Positions 7,337 through 14,976 are shown, counted from the first letter of the stretch. The stretch: 18,705 nucleotides of DNA from Collinsella sp. (GCA_019425015.1 JAHYYJ010000009.1:1-18705); one strand, 5' to 3'. The notes: generated by a model not told the origin, from the letters alone. Made by a program: numbers and translations.

Positions 7337-7993
7337 CTATTTACCACCTTTCATAGCCGGAATTCGGCCAACAACGGGAATACCCAGGAGCTCTTCTGCC
7401 TCTTCGGCACCGCGGATGCGGGTATTGAGCATGTCTGCCAAAACGACATAGGCAACTGCGATAAAGATACCGGCGAGGAACGCGACGGCAATATACAGCG
7501 TGCGCTTGGGGCCGCTGGGGGCTTCGGGGGTCTTAGCCTCGTCGATAACGTTGATGCTCTGGGCAGCGCCGACGTTCTGAGCGACCGTACTCACCGAGCT
7601 GGCAATGGCCTTTGCGACCTCAGCCGTCTCCTTGGCATCGGTGCCGGTAACCGAAAGCGTAATGACACGCGTGGTGGTCTCGGAGGAAACAGACACCTTG
7701 TAGTCATCCAAATCGGTGAGGCCCAGTTCTTTGGCGGCGCCGCTCTTAACGCTATCGCTATCCAGCAGCGTGGCGATATCGTTGGAAAGCATCTGGCTCG
7801 CCGAGAGATCGTTGTAGCTCATCTGACCGCTATCGTCGGTCTTGGCGAGAATGTACATGCTCGTCGTCGCGGTATAGGTGTTGTCCATCGCAACGAAGGA
7901 CACGATGCCCATGGCGATCGCGCAGACCACCGGAAGGGTGATGACCAGCTTGAGGTGCTTCTTCAGCAGCTGGAACAGTTCGAGAAGGGTCAT
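7337..7993 (-). CDS. cpsC: CpsC-type polysaccharide co-polymerase (Wzz domain)
   Basis: Membrane protein that sets polysaccharide chain length and activates the BY-kinase CpsD. Two membrane segments frame an external domain: about 15-36 (LKLVITLPVVCAIAMGIVSF) and about 166-187 (LYIAVAFLAGIFIAVAYVV). Before the second segment is a Pro-rich stretch EAKTPEAPSGPKR (152-164), typical of Wzz/PCP proteins. The short cytoplasmic tail LNTRIRGAEEAEELLGIPVVGRIP is the region that contacts the kinase. The length of 218 aa is normal. The ATG at 7993 has AAAGG at about 8 bases. It is the first gene of the cps cluster; 195 bases separate it from phoR. Upstream, TATAGA with TTTACA 19 bases before it is a weak promoter guess. 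No glycosyltransferase, flippase or polymerase gene follows, so this is a detached regulatory module. Confidence 0.94.
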   Translation of the reverse strand: MTLLELFQLLKKHLKLVITLPVVCAIAMGIVSFVAMDNTYTATTSMYILAKTDDSGQMSYNDLSASQMLSNDIATLLDSDSVKSGAAKELGLTDLDDYKVSVSSETTTRVITLSVTGTDAKETAEVAKAIASSVSTVAQNVGAAQSINVIDEAKTPEAPSGPKRTLYIAVAFLAGIFIAVAYVVLADMLNTRIRGAEEAEELLGIPVVGRIPAMKGGK

Positions 7994-8134
7994 GCAGCTT
8001 GCCTTTCATTTCCCCAGTTCGGATTGACAAAACTGTCCGTATGTTATCGCATCTTTTTACCGAGACCAAACTCTATACATAAGAAACAGGCTCTCCTGTA
8101 AAAATGTCGGAAGCAATCGTAAAATTGCACAACA

Positions 8135-8163
8135 ACGCCGCACCCGAAAGTCAAATGCGGCGT
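8135..8163 (-). terminator. Possible phoR terminator
   Basis: A perfect 8-bp stem ACGCCGCA/TGCGGCGT encloses a 13-base loop and lies 26 bases after the phoR stop. On the minus strand it is followed by TGTTGTGCAATTTT, a weak T-rich tail, so termination is plausible but not strong. A second small palindrome, ACAGG-CTCT-CCTGT at 8087-8100, follows. Confidence 0.4.
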
Positions 8164-8188
8164 CTACATCAATATCTATGTTGTATCG

Positions 8189-9613
8189 TTATGCGAATGG
8201 CTCGTCCTGCTGTATGGGAAACGTCACCGTAATGGTGGTTCCCACGCCCAACTCGCTCGACAGATCGAGCGTGGCGTCATGATACAGGGCCGCATGCTTG
8301 ACAATGGCAAGCCCCAGGCCGGTTCCGCCGCGTGCCTTGGACCTACTCTTGTCCACGCGATAGAACCGCTCAAATACCTTGCCCTGTTCTTCAGGCGCGA
8401 TACCGATTCCCGTGTCGGCGACAGCGAGGAACGGATGGCCTTCGTCGTTGGTGCCGCACTGCAACGTAACCGTACCGCCGGGTCGATTGTAGCGGATGGC
8501 GTTGCTTGCCAGATTATAGATGAGCTCGTCGATCAAGCGCGACACGCCTTCGATGACCACAGGCTTGGTCTCATGACTTATCGTCACATTCGCTTGACGG
8601 GCGACCTGTTCAAGACGCTGCTCAACCGCGTAGATCGCACGCGAGAGCTCAATAGGCTCCGTGGACCCAATGGGCACTGCCTCGCCTTCAGTTGCACGTT
8701 CGGCCTCGTCCAAGTTAGACAGCGTAAGGATGTCGTTGACAAGCGCTGCCAAGCGGCCCGCCTCACGATAGATGCGACCGCCAAAGTTGCGCAGGTCGTC
8801 CTCGCCCTCGACCATGCCGTTTGCGATGAGCTCGGCATAGCCCGAAATCGCCGTAAGCGGCGTCTTGAGCTCATGGGTGATATTCGCCGTGAACTCGCGG
8901 CGCATACGGTCGTTGTCCGCTAGCACCGCCATTTGGCGCTTGAGTTCCTGGCGCTGCGACTCGATACGCTCAAGCATGGGGACCATCTCGGCATAGGCGT
9001 GCTCATAGCTACGGCGTGGGTGATCCAAATCCACCTCTTGCAACGGCGCGATGATGGCACGGGACTCACGGCGCGCCATAAAAAACGAGAGTACTGCACC
9101 CGCTACTGCGATAAGCAGCATCGGCGCCACCATCGACAGCAAAATCGCCGCAACGCCAGGCTGGGCCTGCGCCAAGCGGACAACCTGGCCGTTATCAAGG
9201 GCGACGGCGCGATACAGCATAATCTCGTCGAGCGTAGAGCTTGCGCGCTCCGCGGAACCCGAACCACTCTCAAAGGCCTCGATGACCTCGGGGCGATCGC
9301 CATGGTTGGGCAGTGTGGAAGGCGACGCCTCGTTGTCGTAGGCAACCGATCCATCCTTGTTAATCAGCGTGATGCGTAAGTCCTCGCGATCGAGGCTACG
9401 CAAGAACGGGATGGGCTCCTGCTGCTCGTCGAGGGCGGCAGCAATGAGCTCGGTTTCCTGCGCCAGATTGGCACTCGTGGCATCCGCCAAGGTGTTTTGC
9501 ACAAAGAACGCACCCAACACCGTAAACGCCACGATAACCGCCATGGCGCAGACAAAGATCGTCACAAAAACGCGATGCGACAGCGTTTGTTTTCCCTGGG
9601 GGGCGAAAACCAC
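8189..9613 (-). CDS. phoR: PhoR-like sensor histidine kinase
   Basis: Membrane sensor kinase predicted to phosphorylate the PhoB-type regulator encoded just upstream; the pstB context points to phosphate limitation. Order: membrane segment about 15-38, an external domain about 40-154, second membrane segment about 155-179, a short linker, then the HisKA motif FTANITHELKTP with His247. The HATPase domain shows the N box DELIYNLASNAIRYN (362-376), G1 DTGIGI (400-405), F box FERFYR (414-419) and G2 GGTGLGL (429-435). No cytoplasmic PAS domain is visible in the short linker, and HAMP is at best degenerate, unlike many PhoR proteins. The start is a GTG at 9613, with GAGGAG seven bases upstream lying in the end of phoB; the gap is three bases, so the pair is co-translated. 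The gene name is based on neighbours and similarity, not on proof of signal. Confidence 0.88.
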   Translation of the reverse strand: MVFAPQGKQTLSHRVFVTIFVCAMAVIVAFTVLGAFFVQNTLADATSANLAQETELIAAALDEQQEPIPFLRSLDREDLRITLINKDGSVAYDNEASPSTLPNHGDRPEVIEAFESGSGSAERASSTLDEIMLYRAVALDNGQVVRLAQAQPGVAAILLSMVAPMLLIAVAGAVLSFFMARRESRAIIAPLQEVDLDHPRRSYEHAYAEMVPMLERIESQRQELKRQMAVLADNDRMRREFTANITHELKTPLTAISGYAELIANGMVEGEDDLRNFGGRIYREAGRLAALVNDILTLSNLDEAERATEGEAVPIGSTEPIELSRAIYAVEQRLEQVARQANVTISHETKPVVIEGVSRLIDELIYNLASNAIRYNRPGGTVTLQCGTNDEGHPFLAVADTGIGIAPEEQGKVFERFYRVDKSRSKARGGTGLGLAIVKHAALYHDATLDLSSELGVGTTITVTFPIQQDEPFA

Positions 9614-9616
9614 GGG

Positions 9617-10345
9617 TTACTCCTCCGATGCGGTGGCCGCGGTGTCGTCACCTTCGGCACCATCACCGGCAGAAGGCTCGGCCAAGCGGTAGCCCACGCC
9701 GCGCACGGTCTCGATGGCGCTGGCATGCTCGCCCAGTTTTTGGCGAAGCGTCTGCACGTGCACGTCAACGGTGCGCGAACCGCCGTCGAAGTCCCAGCCC
9801 CACACGCTCTGCAGCAACGACTCGCGGGTAAAGACCACGCCGGGCTTGCGCATGAGGTACTCGAGCAGGTCGAACTCGCGCAGGGTGAGCTTAAGCGGCT
9901 CGCCGGCAACGGTCACCTCGCGATGGCTGGGCGAGAGCACGATGTCGCCCACGCTGAGCACATCGCTCGCCTGCTTGACCATGCCGCCGCGACGCAGCAG
10001 TGCGCGGCAGCGGCTCGCAAGCTCCATGAGCGAAAACGGCTTAGTCAGGTAATCGTCGGCACCGCCATCGAGCGCCATCACCTTGTCGAGCTCGGTGTCC
10101 TTGGCGGTAAGCATCATGATGGGCACCGTCGCCGTCAGGCGATCGGCACGCAGACGACGCATAATCGCCAAGCCATCGGTGTCGGGCAGCATGATATCGA
10201 GCAGCACAGCATCGGGCACCCGTCGCGCCACGGCAGCTTTAAACTCGCCATCACACGAAAAGCCCTCGGCCTCGATTCCCTGCTTGCGCAGCGCGTAGAC
10301 TGTCAAATCCCTGATGTTGTCATCGTCCTCGACGTAATAGATCAT
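9617..10345 (-). CDS. phoB: PhoB-like response regulator (OmpR family)
   Basis: DNA-binding response regulator, presumed partner of the downstream kinase and controller of phosphate genes. Receiver domain: acidic pocket EDDD (6-9), phospho-acceptor Asp50 in DAVLLDIMLP, Thr80, Lys102 in LTKPFS. Winged-helix domain at about 130-225: LTLREFDLLEYLMRKPG, then the recognition region SRTVDVHVQTLRQKL and the hairpin VRGVGYRL. A low-complexity acidic tail (AEGDDTAATASEE) follows the wing and is unusual. The ATG at 10345 has AAAGGGG at six bases. It follows pstB by 64 bases with no clear terminator between, so pstB-phoB-phoR is probably one transcript. It differs from the other regulator in the window (VanR-like) in sequence and operon. 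Confidence 0.9.
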   Translation of the reverse strand: MIYYVEDDDNIRDLTVYALRKQGIEAEGFSCDGEFKAAVARRVPDAVLLDIMLPDTDGLAIMRRLRADRLTATVPIMMLTAKDTELDKVMALDGGADDYLTKPFSLMELASRCRALLRRGGMVKQASDVLSVGDIVLSPSHREVTVAGEPLKLTLREFDLLEYLMRKPGVVFTRESLLQSVWGWDFDGGSRTVDVHVQTLRQKLGEHASAIETVRGVGYRLAEPSAGDGAEGDDTAATASEE

Positions 10346-10409
10346 GTTGAACCCCTTTGCGGCCGATATGACCGCATCTTAACCCTAAAGGCACCTGTAA
10401 AAGACAGCG

Positions 10410-11285
10410 TCAGCCAAAACGCCCCGTCAAATAATCCGCGGTGCGCGGATCGGACGGATTCTTGAAGAGTTGCGCGGTGGGCGCGTGCTCCACCAGCTCA
10501 CCCAGCAAAAAGAACGCAACCGAATCGGAAATACGCGCGGCCTGCTGCATGTTGTGCGTCACGACCACCAGCGTGCAGGTCTCCTTGAGCTCGCAGGCCA
10601 GCTGCTCCACCACCAACGTCGACACAGGGTCGAGTGCCGAGGTCGGCTCGTCCATCAGCAGAATGTCGGGCTGCACGGCAAGTGCGCGGGCGATGCACAG
10701 GCGCTGCTGCTGTCCACCCGAAAGACCCAGGCCCGACTCTTTGAGCTTGTCCTTGACCTCGTCCCACAGGGCAGCGCGACGCAGGGAGTCCTCGACCAGC
10801 TCATCGAGCACGGCGCGGTCGCGCACACCCATACCGCGAGGACCGTAGGCGACGTTGTCGTAGATGCTCATGGGAAATGGGTTGGGGCGTTGGAACACCA
10901 TGCCCGCGCGCTGGCGCAAACGGCAGATGTCGCAATCGCCCAGGATATCTTGACCATCGAGCGCAATCTTGCCCTCGATGCGGCAATCCTTGATGCCGTC
11001 GTTCATGCGGTTAAAGCAGCGCAGCAACGTGGACTTTCCGCAGCCCGAAGGCCCGATGAACGAAGTGATCTGCTTGTCGCGGATCTTGATATTCACGTCC
11101 TTGAGCGCATGGTGATCGCCATAGAACAGGTCGAGGCCCTCGACGTCGATGCGCGTCGGCGAGGCGGCAAGATCCTCTGCCGTGGGGCGAGTCGCATCCC
11201 CAACCTCGCGCTCATGCGCGGCCTCGGCCTGCGCTTCCATGAGTTCTTCAAGCTCCGTGGGCTCCACAGCCGCAGCAGCCGTCAT
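10410..11285 (-). CDS. pstB: Phosphate ABC transporter ATP-binding protein PstB
   Basis: ATPase subunit of the high-affinity phosphate importer PstSCAB, acting at the inner face of the membrane. Numbered from the longer start at 11300: Walker A GPSGCGKST (83-91), Q-loop Gln137 in the PstB-typical VFQRPNPFPMSIYDNVAYGPR (135-155), signature LSGGQQQR (193-200), Walker B ILLMDEPTSALDP (213-225) and switch His249. The NRMND motif after Walker A is diagnostic of PstB. ATG 11285 is preferred because GGAGGTG lies six bases before it; ATG 11300 lacks a site. Before the ABC core there is an about 45-residue Glu/Ala-rich tail that usual PstB proteins lack. pstS, pstC, pstA and phoU are not next to it: upstream is the VanS-like gene, downstream phoB. 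A Pho-box-like repeat lies at 11360-11378. Confidence 0.95.
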   Translation of the reverse strand: MTAAAAVEPTELEELMEAQAEAAHEREVGDATRPTAEDLAASPTRIDVEGLDLFYGDHHALKDVNIKIRDKQITSFIGPSGCGKSTLLRCFNRMNDGIKDCRIEGKIALDGQDILGDCDICRLRQRAGMVFQRPNPFPMSIYDNVAYGPRGMGVRDRAVLDELVEDSLRRAALWDEVKDKLKESGLGLSGGQQQRLCIARALAVQPDILLMDEPTSALDPVSTLVVEQLACELKETCTLVVVTHNMQQAARISDSVAFFLLGELVEHAPTAQLFKNPSDPRTADYLTGRFG

Positions 11286-11359
11286 ACCGCACACCTCCAT
11301 ATCGATATCAATTCAGCAGTATCGATAGTAGGAATCGCGGCTCATACGCACGTGAGCAC

Positions 11360-11378
11360 ATTGTCAAGTGTTTGTAAG
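11360..11378 (-). promoter_or_regulatory. Pho-box-like direct repeat upstream of pstB
   Basis: On the minus strand CTTACAAACACTTGACAAT holds two related halves with an 11-base period (CTTACAAA and TTGACAAT, 5 of 8 matching), the spacing used by PhoB/PhoP-type regulators. It also contains a perfect -35 TTGACA (11362-11367), with TATGAG at a short 15-base spacer as a possible -10. Binding by the downstream-encoded PhoB is inference. Confidence 0.3.
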
Positions 11379-11388
11379 GGCACACTGG

Positions 11389-12627
11389 CTATGCGGCGGG
11401 CAGCTCGATGGTGAATATCGTGTGTTCGGGCGTCGATTCGCACGCGATGGTGCCGCCATGCGCGCATACAATCTCCTTGGCGATGGCGAGACCCAGCCCA
11501 GCGCCGCCGCGATTGGTCGCACGCGCCGCATCCAGGCGATAGAACTTCTCAAAGATCACCTTGAGCTTTGACTCAGGGATCGGATCGCCCTGGTTTATAA
11601 ATCGTACGCGCACGCCGCCGTTACCCAAACGTCTGGCCTCAATCGTGATCATCGAGCCTTCATAGCTATAGGCAACGGCGTTTTTCATGATGTTGTTGAA
11701 TACGCGAGCCATCTTATCGCCATCCACGAGCACCGTCAGGTCCTCGCGAATATCAACCTGGGCTTCCTTATGTTGCTCGTTGAGGATGGGATAGAACTCG
11801 TCAGCCACCTGAGCCAGCAGCAACCCCAGATCAACATAGCCGCGCGTGAGCACGATATCGTGGAAGTCAAAGCGCGTGATATCGAAGAACTCTTCGATGA
11901 GTGCATCGAGCCGGTGCGCCTTGTCGAGCGCCACGCCCGTAAAGTGCGCACGTTGCTCAACCGGCAGCTCAGGAGCCTCTTGCAGCAGCGAAAGATAGCC
12001 CACCACACTGGCAAGCGGGGTGCGTAGGTCATGTGCCAAGTACGTGACCAGATCGTCCTTGCGATGAGACTCGTCACGCAAGGCCTGTTGCACCTTGCGC
12101 TCGCGATCGCGCACACGGTTGAGTGCGCCCTCGACCTCGAGGAAGTCGCCGTCAATGTTGTCCCATGTGTCGGGGTGATCGATCAGGCGATCTTGAATAC
12201 GAGCGGCCAGCACACAATCGGCATGCTGCTCGCCCTGCTCGTAACCCTGGTAGTACAGGGCGCGTCCGCAGAAGAACAGGACGCACACGGCAAGCGCCAG
12301 CACAAATCCAAGCATGTTGAACACAAAGCCGGCGTCAAAGAATACGGGCTCGCCAATACCGCCAAGCGCCATGGACCCGATCGCCAACGTAATTGTCCAC
12401 GCGGCGCCGCCGATCACCACACAGCGGCGAACGATTTCGAATCGATCAATCAGCAAAAAGCCAATGAGTAGAACTGCCAGGATGCCAACGATATTGTCAA
12501 TGCCGATGAGCAGCAGACTCAGCAAAAAGAGCAGCACCGTCGCTAACGCACGGTTGTCAACGACCGCCCTTACGTATTCAAAGAGTCGATCGGGTACCTC
12601 GAATGCCCGCCTGTCGTCTTTTGTCAT
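11389..12627 (-). CDS. VanS-like membrane sensor histidine kinase
   Basis: Sensor kinase closely resembling VanS over its catalytic half; partner of the VanR-like regulator upstream. Four membrane segments lie at about 27-44, 46-60, 68-90 and 100-120 with very short loops, so there is little external sensor domain, unlike classical two-segment VanS. The linker leads to LVTYLAHDLRTPLASVVGYLS with His199, then the VanS-typical EEFFDITRF (245-253), N box FNNIMKNAVAYS (310-321), a degenerate G1 region INQGDPIP (344-351) in place of the usual D-x-G-x-G, F box FEKFYRLD and G2 GGAGLGLA (374-381). The ATG at 12627 has GGGGAG at about seven bases. It starts 25 bases after the regulator stop. The ligand is unknown; glycopeptide resistance cannot be inferred because no vanHAX is present. 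Confidence 0.9.
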   Translation of the reverse strand: MTKDDRRAFEVPDRLFEYVRAVVDNRALATVLLFLLSLLLIGIDNIVGILAVLLIGFLLIDRFEIVRRCVVIGGAAWTITLAIGSMALGGIGEPVFFDAGFVFNMLGFVLALAVCVLFFCGRALYYQGYEQGEQHADCVLAARIQDRLIDHPDTWDNIDGDFLEVEGALNRVRDRERKVQQALRDESHRKDDLVTYLAHDLRTPLASVVGYLSLLQEAPELPVEQRAHFTGVALDKAHRLDALIEEFFDITRFDFHDIVLTRGYVDLGLLLAQVADEFYPILNEQHKEAQVDIREDLTVLVDGDKMARVFNNIMKNAVAYSYEGSMITIEARRLGNGGVRVRFINQGDPIPESKLKVIFEKFYRLDAARATNRGGAGLGLAIAKEIVCAHGGTIACESTPEHTIFTIELPAA

Positions 12628-12652
12628 ATCTACTCCCCCACCATCAAAGGCG

Positions 12653-13348
12653 TTATTCGATTATGTAGCCGACGCCCCAGACGTTTTTGATAAAGCGCGG
12701 CTTCTGGGCATCGTCGCCGATCTTTTCGCGCAGATGGCGAATGTGCACCATAACCGTATTGTTGGAGCCGGGCATAAAGTCCTCGTTCCACACCGCGCGG
12801 AACAGGTCCTCCACGGGCACCACGCTACCACGATGCTCGACCAGATACAGCAAGATGGAATACTCGATGGGCGTAAGGCGCACCGGCGCACCGTCCACCG
12901 TCACGGAACGAGCATCGCGGTTGATCTCCAGTCCGTCGAGCTGGATGGTCGGAGACTCGGCCGCCTGCGAGCGGCTACCGTAGCTGGTGTAGCGGCGAAG
13001 CTGAGCGTGCACGCGCGCGATGAGCTCCAGCGGACGGAACGGCTTAACCACGTAATCGTCCGCGCCAAGCGAAAGGCCCTCGATCTTGTCTTGCTGGGCA
13101 TCGCGCGCCGTCAGCATGATCACAGGATAGGTATGGCTGGAACGGATCGTACGCAGCAGCTCAAATCCATCGATATCGGGCAGCATGACATCCAGCAGCG
13201 CCAGATCGAACTCCTGCTCCAAGATTGCCTTGGCAGCATCGGCCCCGCTATAGGCAATCTGGACATCAAAGCCCTCTTTTGTAAGGTAGATACCAACCAA
13301 GTCAGCGATGGCCTTTTCGTCATCAACTACCAAAATGCGCTCGTTCAT
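12653..13348 (-). CDS. VanR-like response regulator (OmpR family)
   Basis: Cytoplasmic DNA-binding regulator paired with the VanS-like kinase. Receiver: DD at 9-10, phospho-acceptor Asp53 in LALLDVMLPDIDG, Thr80, Lys102. The stretch YVVKPFRPLELIARVHAQLRRY (99-120) and the C-terminal NNTVMVHIRHLREKI...FIKNVWGVGYIIE are nearly the VanR family text. The winged helix spans about 135-231. The length of 231 aa is normal. The ATG at 13348 has AGAGGAG at six to seven bases. A CATAAT box (13369-13374) with a weak -35 (TGTGTG) at 17 bases lies upstream, and an 11-bp-period repeat at 13412-13429 sits at about -50 to -67 of that promoter, a normal place for an activator. Divergent from the D,D-carboxypeptidase gene. 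Confidence 0.93.
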   Translation of the reverse strand: MNERILVVDDEKAIADLVGIYLTKEGFDVQIAYSGADAAKAILEQEFDLALLDVMLPDIDGFELLRTIRSSHTYPVIMLTARDAQQDKIEGLSLGADDYVVKPFRPLELIARVHAQLRRYTSYGSRSQAAESPTIQLDGLEINRDARSVTVDGAPVRLTPIEYSILLYLVEHRGSVVPVEDLFRAVWNEDFMPGSNNTVMVHIRHLREKIGDDAQKPRFIKNVWGVGYIIE

Positions 13349-13411
13349 GTGTGCTCCTCTCGCGCTCCATTATGCCCGAGGCAACGCACGCCACACACAA
13401 CAAGCGCGGGC

Positions 13412-13429
13412 GATTAAGTCGACCTTAAG
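13412..13429. promoter_or_regulatory. Candidate VanR-like operator: TTAAG direct repeat, 11-bp period
   Basis: GATTAAGTCGACCTTAAG carries TTAAG at 13414-13418 and 13425-13429, exactly 11 bases apart, and is also nearly palindromic around GTCGAC. Tandem half-sites one helical turn apart are the normal target form of OmpR-family dimers. It lies in the 197-base region between the divergent vanR-like and carboxypeptidase genes, so one site could serve both promoters. Confidence 0.45.
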
Positions 13430-13500
13430 CACCAATGTGTCCGTTCGGGCGCGGATGTGGGCCACGCACGCACGCGATGATCGCCGATGCCGGCAAACGA

Positions 13501-13506
13501 TATACT
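13501..13506 (+). promoter_or_regulatory. -10 box of the D,D-carboxypeptidase gene
   Basis: TATACT lies 40 bases before the GTG start at 13546. No good -35 is seen at 16-18 bases upstream, which would fit an activated promoter. If this is the promoter, the in-frame ATGs at 13435 and 13477 lie upstream of the transcript and cannot be the start. Confidence 0.45.
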
Positions 13507-13545
13507 CTAGTTCCAGAAGAGACCATCCCGTCGAAAGCGAAATCT

Positions 13546-14886
13546 GTGAAGTCCCTCACCTCTTTTGCAAAGCGCTCAGCCCAGCTTGCCGCCGGCTTTG
13601 TCTGCGCTATCGCCCTTACCGCTGGCGTGCCCACCGTCGCCGGCGCCCAAGTGCTCACGACCGACAATGTTTGCGGCAAAACCGCCGATGCGCGCGGCAT
13701 CACGGCCGAAAACCTGCCCGATATCGATGCGACCAATGCCCTCGTCATGGGCAAAGACGGCACCGTCTACTATGGGCGCGGCGCCGATGAGCAGGTCAAA
13801 ATTGCCTCGATCACCAAGGTCATGACCGCAATCCTAACCGTCGAGAATTGCAAGATGGACGAGAAGGTCACGGTAAGCAACACCGCGGCCACCGTGGGTA
13901 ATTCGACCGCCGGCTTGCTCGAAGGCGACGAGCTTACCGTGGAGCAGGCACTGCGCGGCCTGATGATTCCCTCGGGCAACGACGCCGCCATCGTGCTCGC
14001 CGAATATGTGGGCAAGAAGATCGACCCTAAGACCAAAGACGCCGAGGCCACATTTGTGAAGGCCATGAACGAGCGCGCTAAGAAGCTCGGCTGCACCGGT
14101 ACGCTTTTTGAAAACCCGCATGGTCTGGACTTTGATGAGTGGGCTGGCGATATGCACTCAACCGCACACGACGTAGCGCTGATGATGCAGGAGGCCATGA
14201 AAAACGACACGATCCGCGAGGTCGTAGCGAGCGAGGATTCCTGGATCGAGGTCACGGGCGCCGACGGCACCGACCATTCGCATTCCATGGACACGCATAA
14301 CTATTTGCTGGGCCAAGATGGCAACATCGGTGGCAAGACCGGCACTACCGACGATGCAGGCTATTGCTTTACGGGTGCCTACAACCGCGATGGCGACGAG
14401 ATCTACACCGTCTTTTTGAACTCCACCACCACCGACCAGCGCTTTACCGATACCGCAACCCTTGCCAATTGGTACTACGGTCACAAGGTGACGGTCGCGA
14501 TCGCCAACACGCAGGAAAAGACCGCCAACGGCAACCCGCTTATGGCGCGCATTGGCCAAACCGACTGGACGGATAAGACGATCGACGCCACACTCGCCGA
14601 TCCTACGGCGCAAGCGACCGTGTTTTCCCTTGCCGGCGAGGTGACCGAAAAGGTTAGCTACGACGATCTTTCGGGCACGGTGCATGTGGGCGACAAGGTG
14701 GGCAGCGTCACGCTCAAGCAGGACGGCACCAAGATCGCCGTCATGGACCTAGTTGCCGACGAGGAAGGCGCAGGGCCGAATCCCATTGAATGGCTCCTTG
14801 TGAAGCTTGATCGCTTGGGCCGTCGCATCGACAACCGCCCGCTCACAGCAGAAAGCGAGACCGTCGCCAAGGCGCCCGAGGTGTAA
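13546..14886 (+). CDS. D-alanyl-D-alanine carboxypeptidase, S11 family (PBP5-like)
   Basis: Secreted serine peptidase that removes the terminal D-Ala of peptidoglycan stem peptides and so limits cross-linking. Numbered from GTG 13546: signal peptide 1-35 (KSLTSFAKRSAQLAAG, hydrophobic core, cleavage after VAGA), catalytic Ser88-Ile-Thr-Lys91, Ser143-Gly-Asn145 and Lys264-Thr-Gly266, the full S11 triad set. A beta-rich PBP5 C-terminal domain follows at about 325-420, and the end (NPIEWLLVKLDRLGRRI) could be an amphipathic membrane anchor. The frame is open back to ATG 13435, but that would put about 37 odd residues before the signal peptide and lies upstream of the TATACT box; GTG 13546 gives a textbook signal peptide, though its Shine-Dalgarno is weak. 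Ends at a strong terminator (14911-14943). Divergent from the VanRS-like genes, which suggests shared control. Confidence 0.92.
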   Translation: MKSLTSFAKRSAQLAAGFVCAIALTAGVPTVAGAQVLTTDNVCGKTADARGITAENLPDIDATNALVMGKDGTVYYGRGADEQVKIASITKVMTAILTVENCKMDEKVTVSNTAATVGNSTAGLLEGDELTVEQALRGLMIPSGNDAAIVLAEYVGKKIDPKTKDAEATFVKAMNERAKKLGCTGTLFENPHGLDFDEWAGDMHSTAHDVALMMQEAMKNDTIREVVASEDSWIEVTGADGTDHSHSMDTHNYLLGQDGNIGGKTGTTDDAGYCFTGAYNRDGDEIYTVFLNSTTTDQRFTDTATLANWYYGHKVTVAIANTQEKTANGNPLMARIGQTDWTDKTIDATLADPTAQATVFSLAGEVTEKVSYDDLSGTVHVGDKVGSVTLKQDGTKIAVMDLVADEEGAGPNPIEWLLVKLDRLGRRIDNRPLTAESETVAKAPEV

Positions 14887-14910
14887 GGTCGAAGAACAAT
14901 ACACTCGCTG

Positions 14911-14943
14911 AAAGGAGGCGTCCGAAAGGATGCCTCCTTTTTT
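14911..14943 (+). terminator. Rho-independent terminator of the carboxypeptidase gene
   Basis: AAAGGAGGC (14911-14919) pairs with GCCTCCTTT (14932-14940). The stem continues inward as GTCC-GAAA-GGAT with a GNRA loop, about 13 pairs in all, followed by more T. It lies 24 bases after the stop codon. Confidence 0.92.
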
Positions 14944-14967
14944 GAGGGTTCGAATCCCCAGCCGCCA
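14944..14967 (+). pseudogene. tRNA-Ser 3'-end remnant (T arm plus CCA)
   Basis: GGGTTCGAATCCCCAGC matches the T arm of the intact tRNA-Ser(GCT) nearby and is followed by CGCCA, its 3' end, but four acceptor bases (TCTC) between them are missing and the 5' three quarters of the gene is absent. It points in the opposite direction to the intact gene and directly follows the terminator. Most likely a leftover of a second tRNA-Ser copy or of recombination at a tRNA. Confidence 0.6.
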
Positions 14968-14976
14968 TTCTTGATA

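Noticed and set aside
11389..13348. Vancomycin-resistance locus
   Set aside because: Only a VanR/VanS-like pair is present; no vanH, D-Ala-D-Lac ligase or vanX gene is in the window.
13435..13545. Extended N-terminus of the D,D-carboxypeptidase from ATG 13435 or 13477
   Set aside because: It places a non-signal stretch before a clear signal peptide and lies upstream of the TATACT promoter box.
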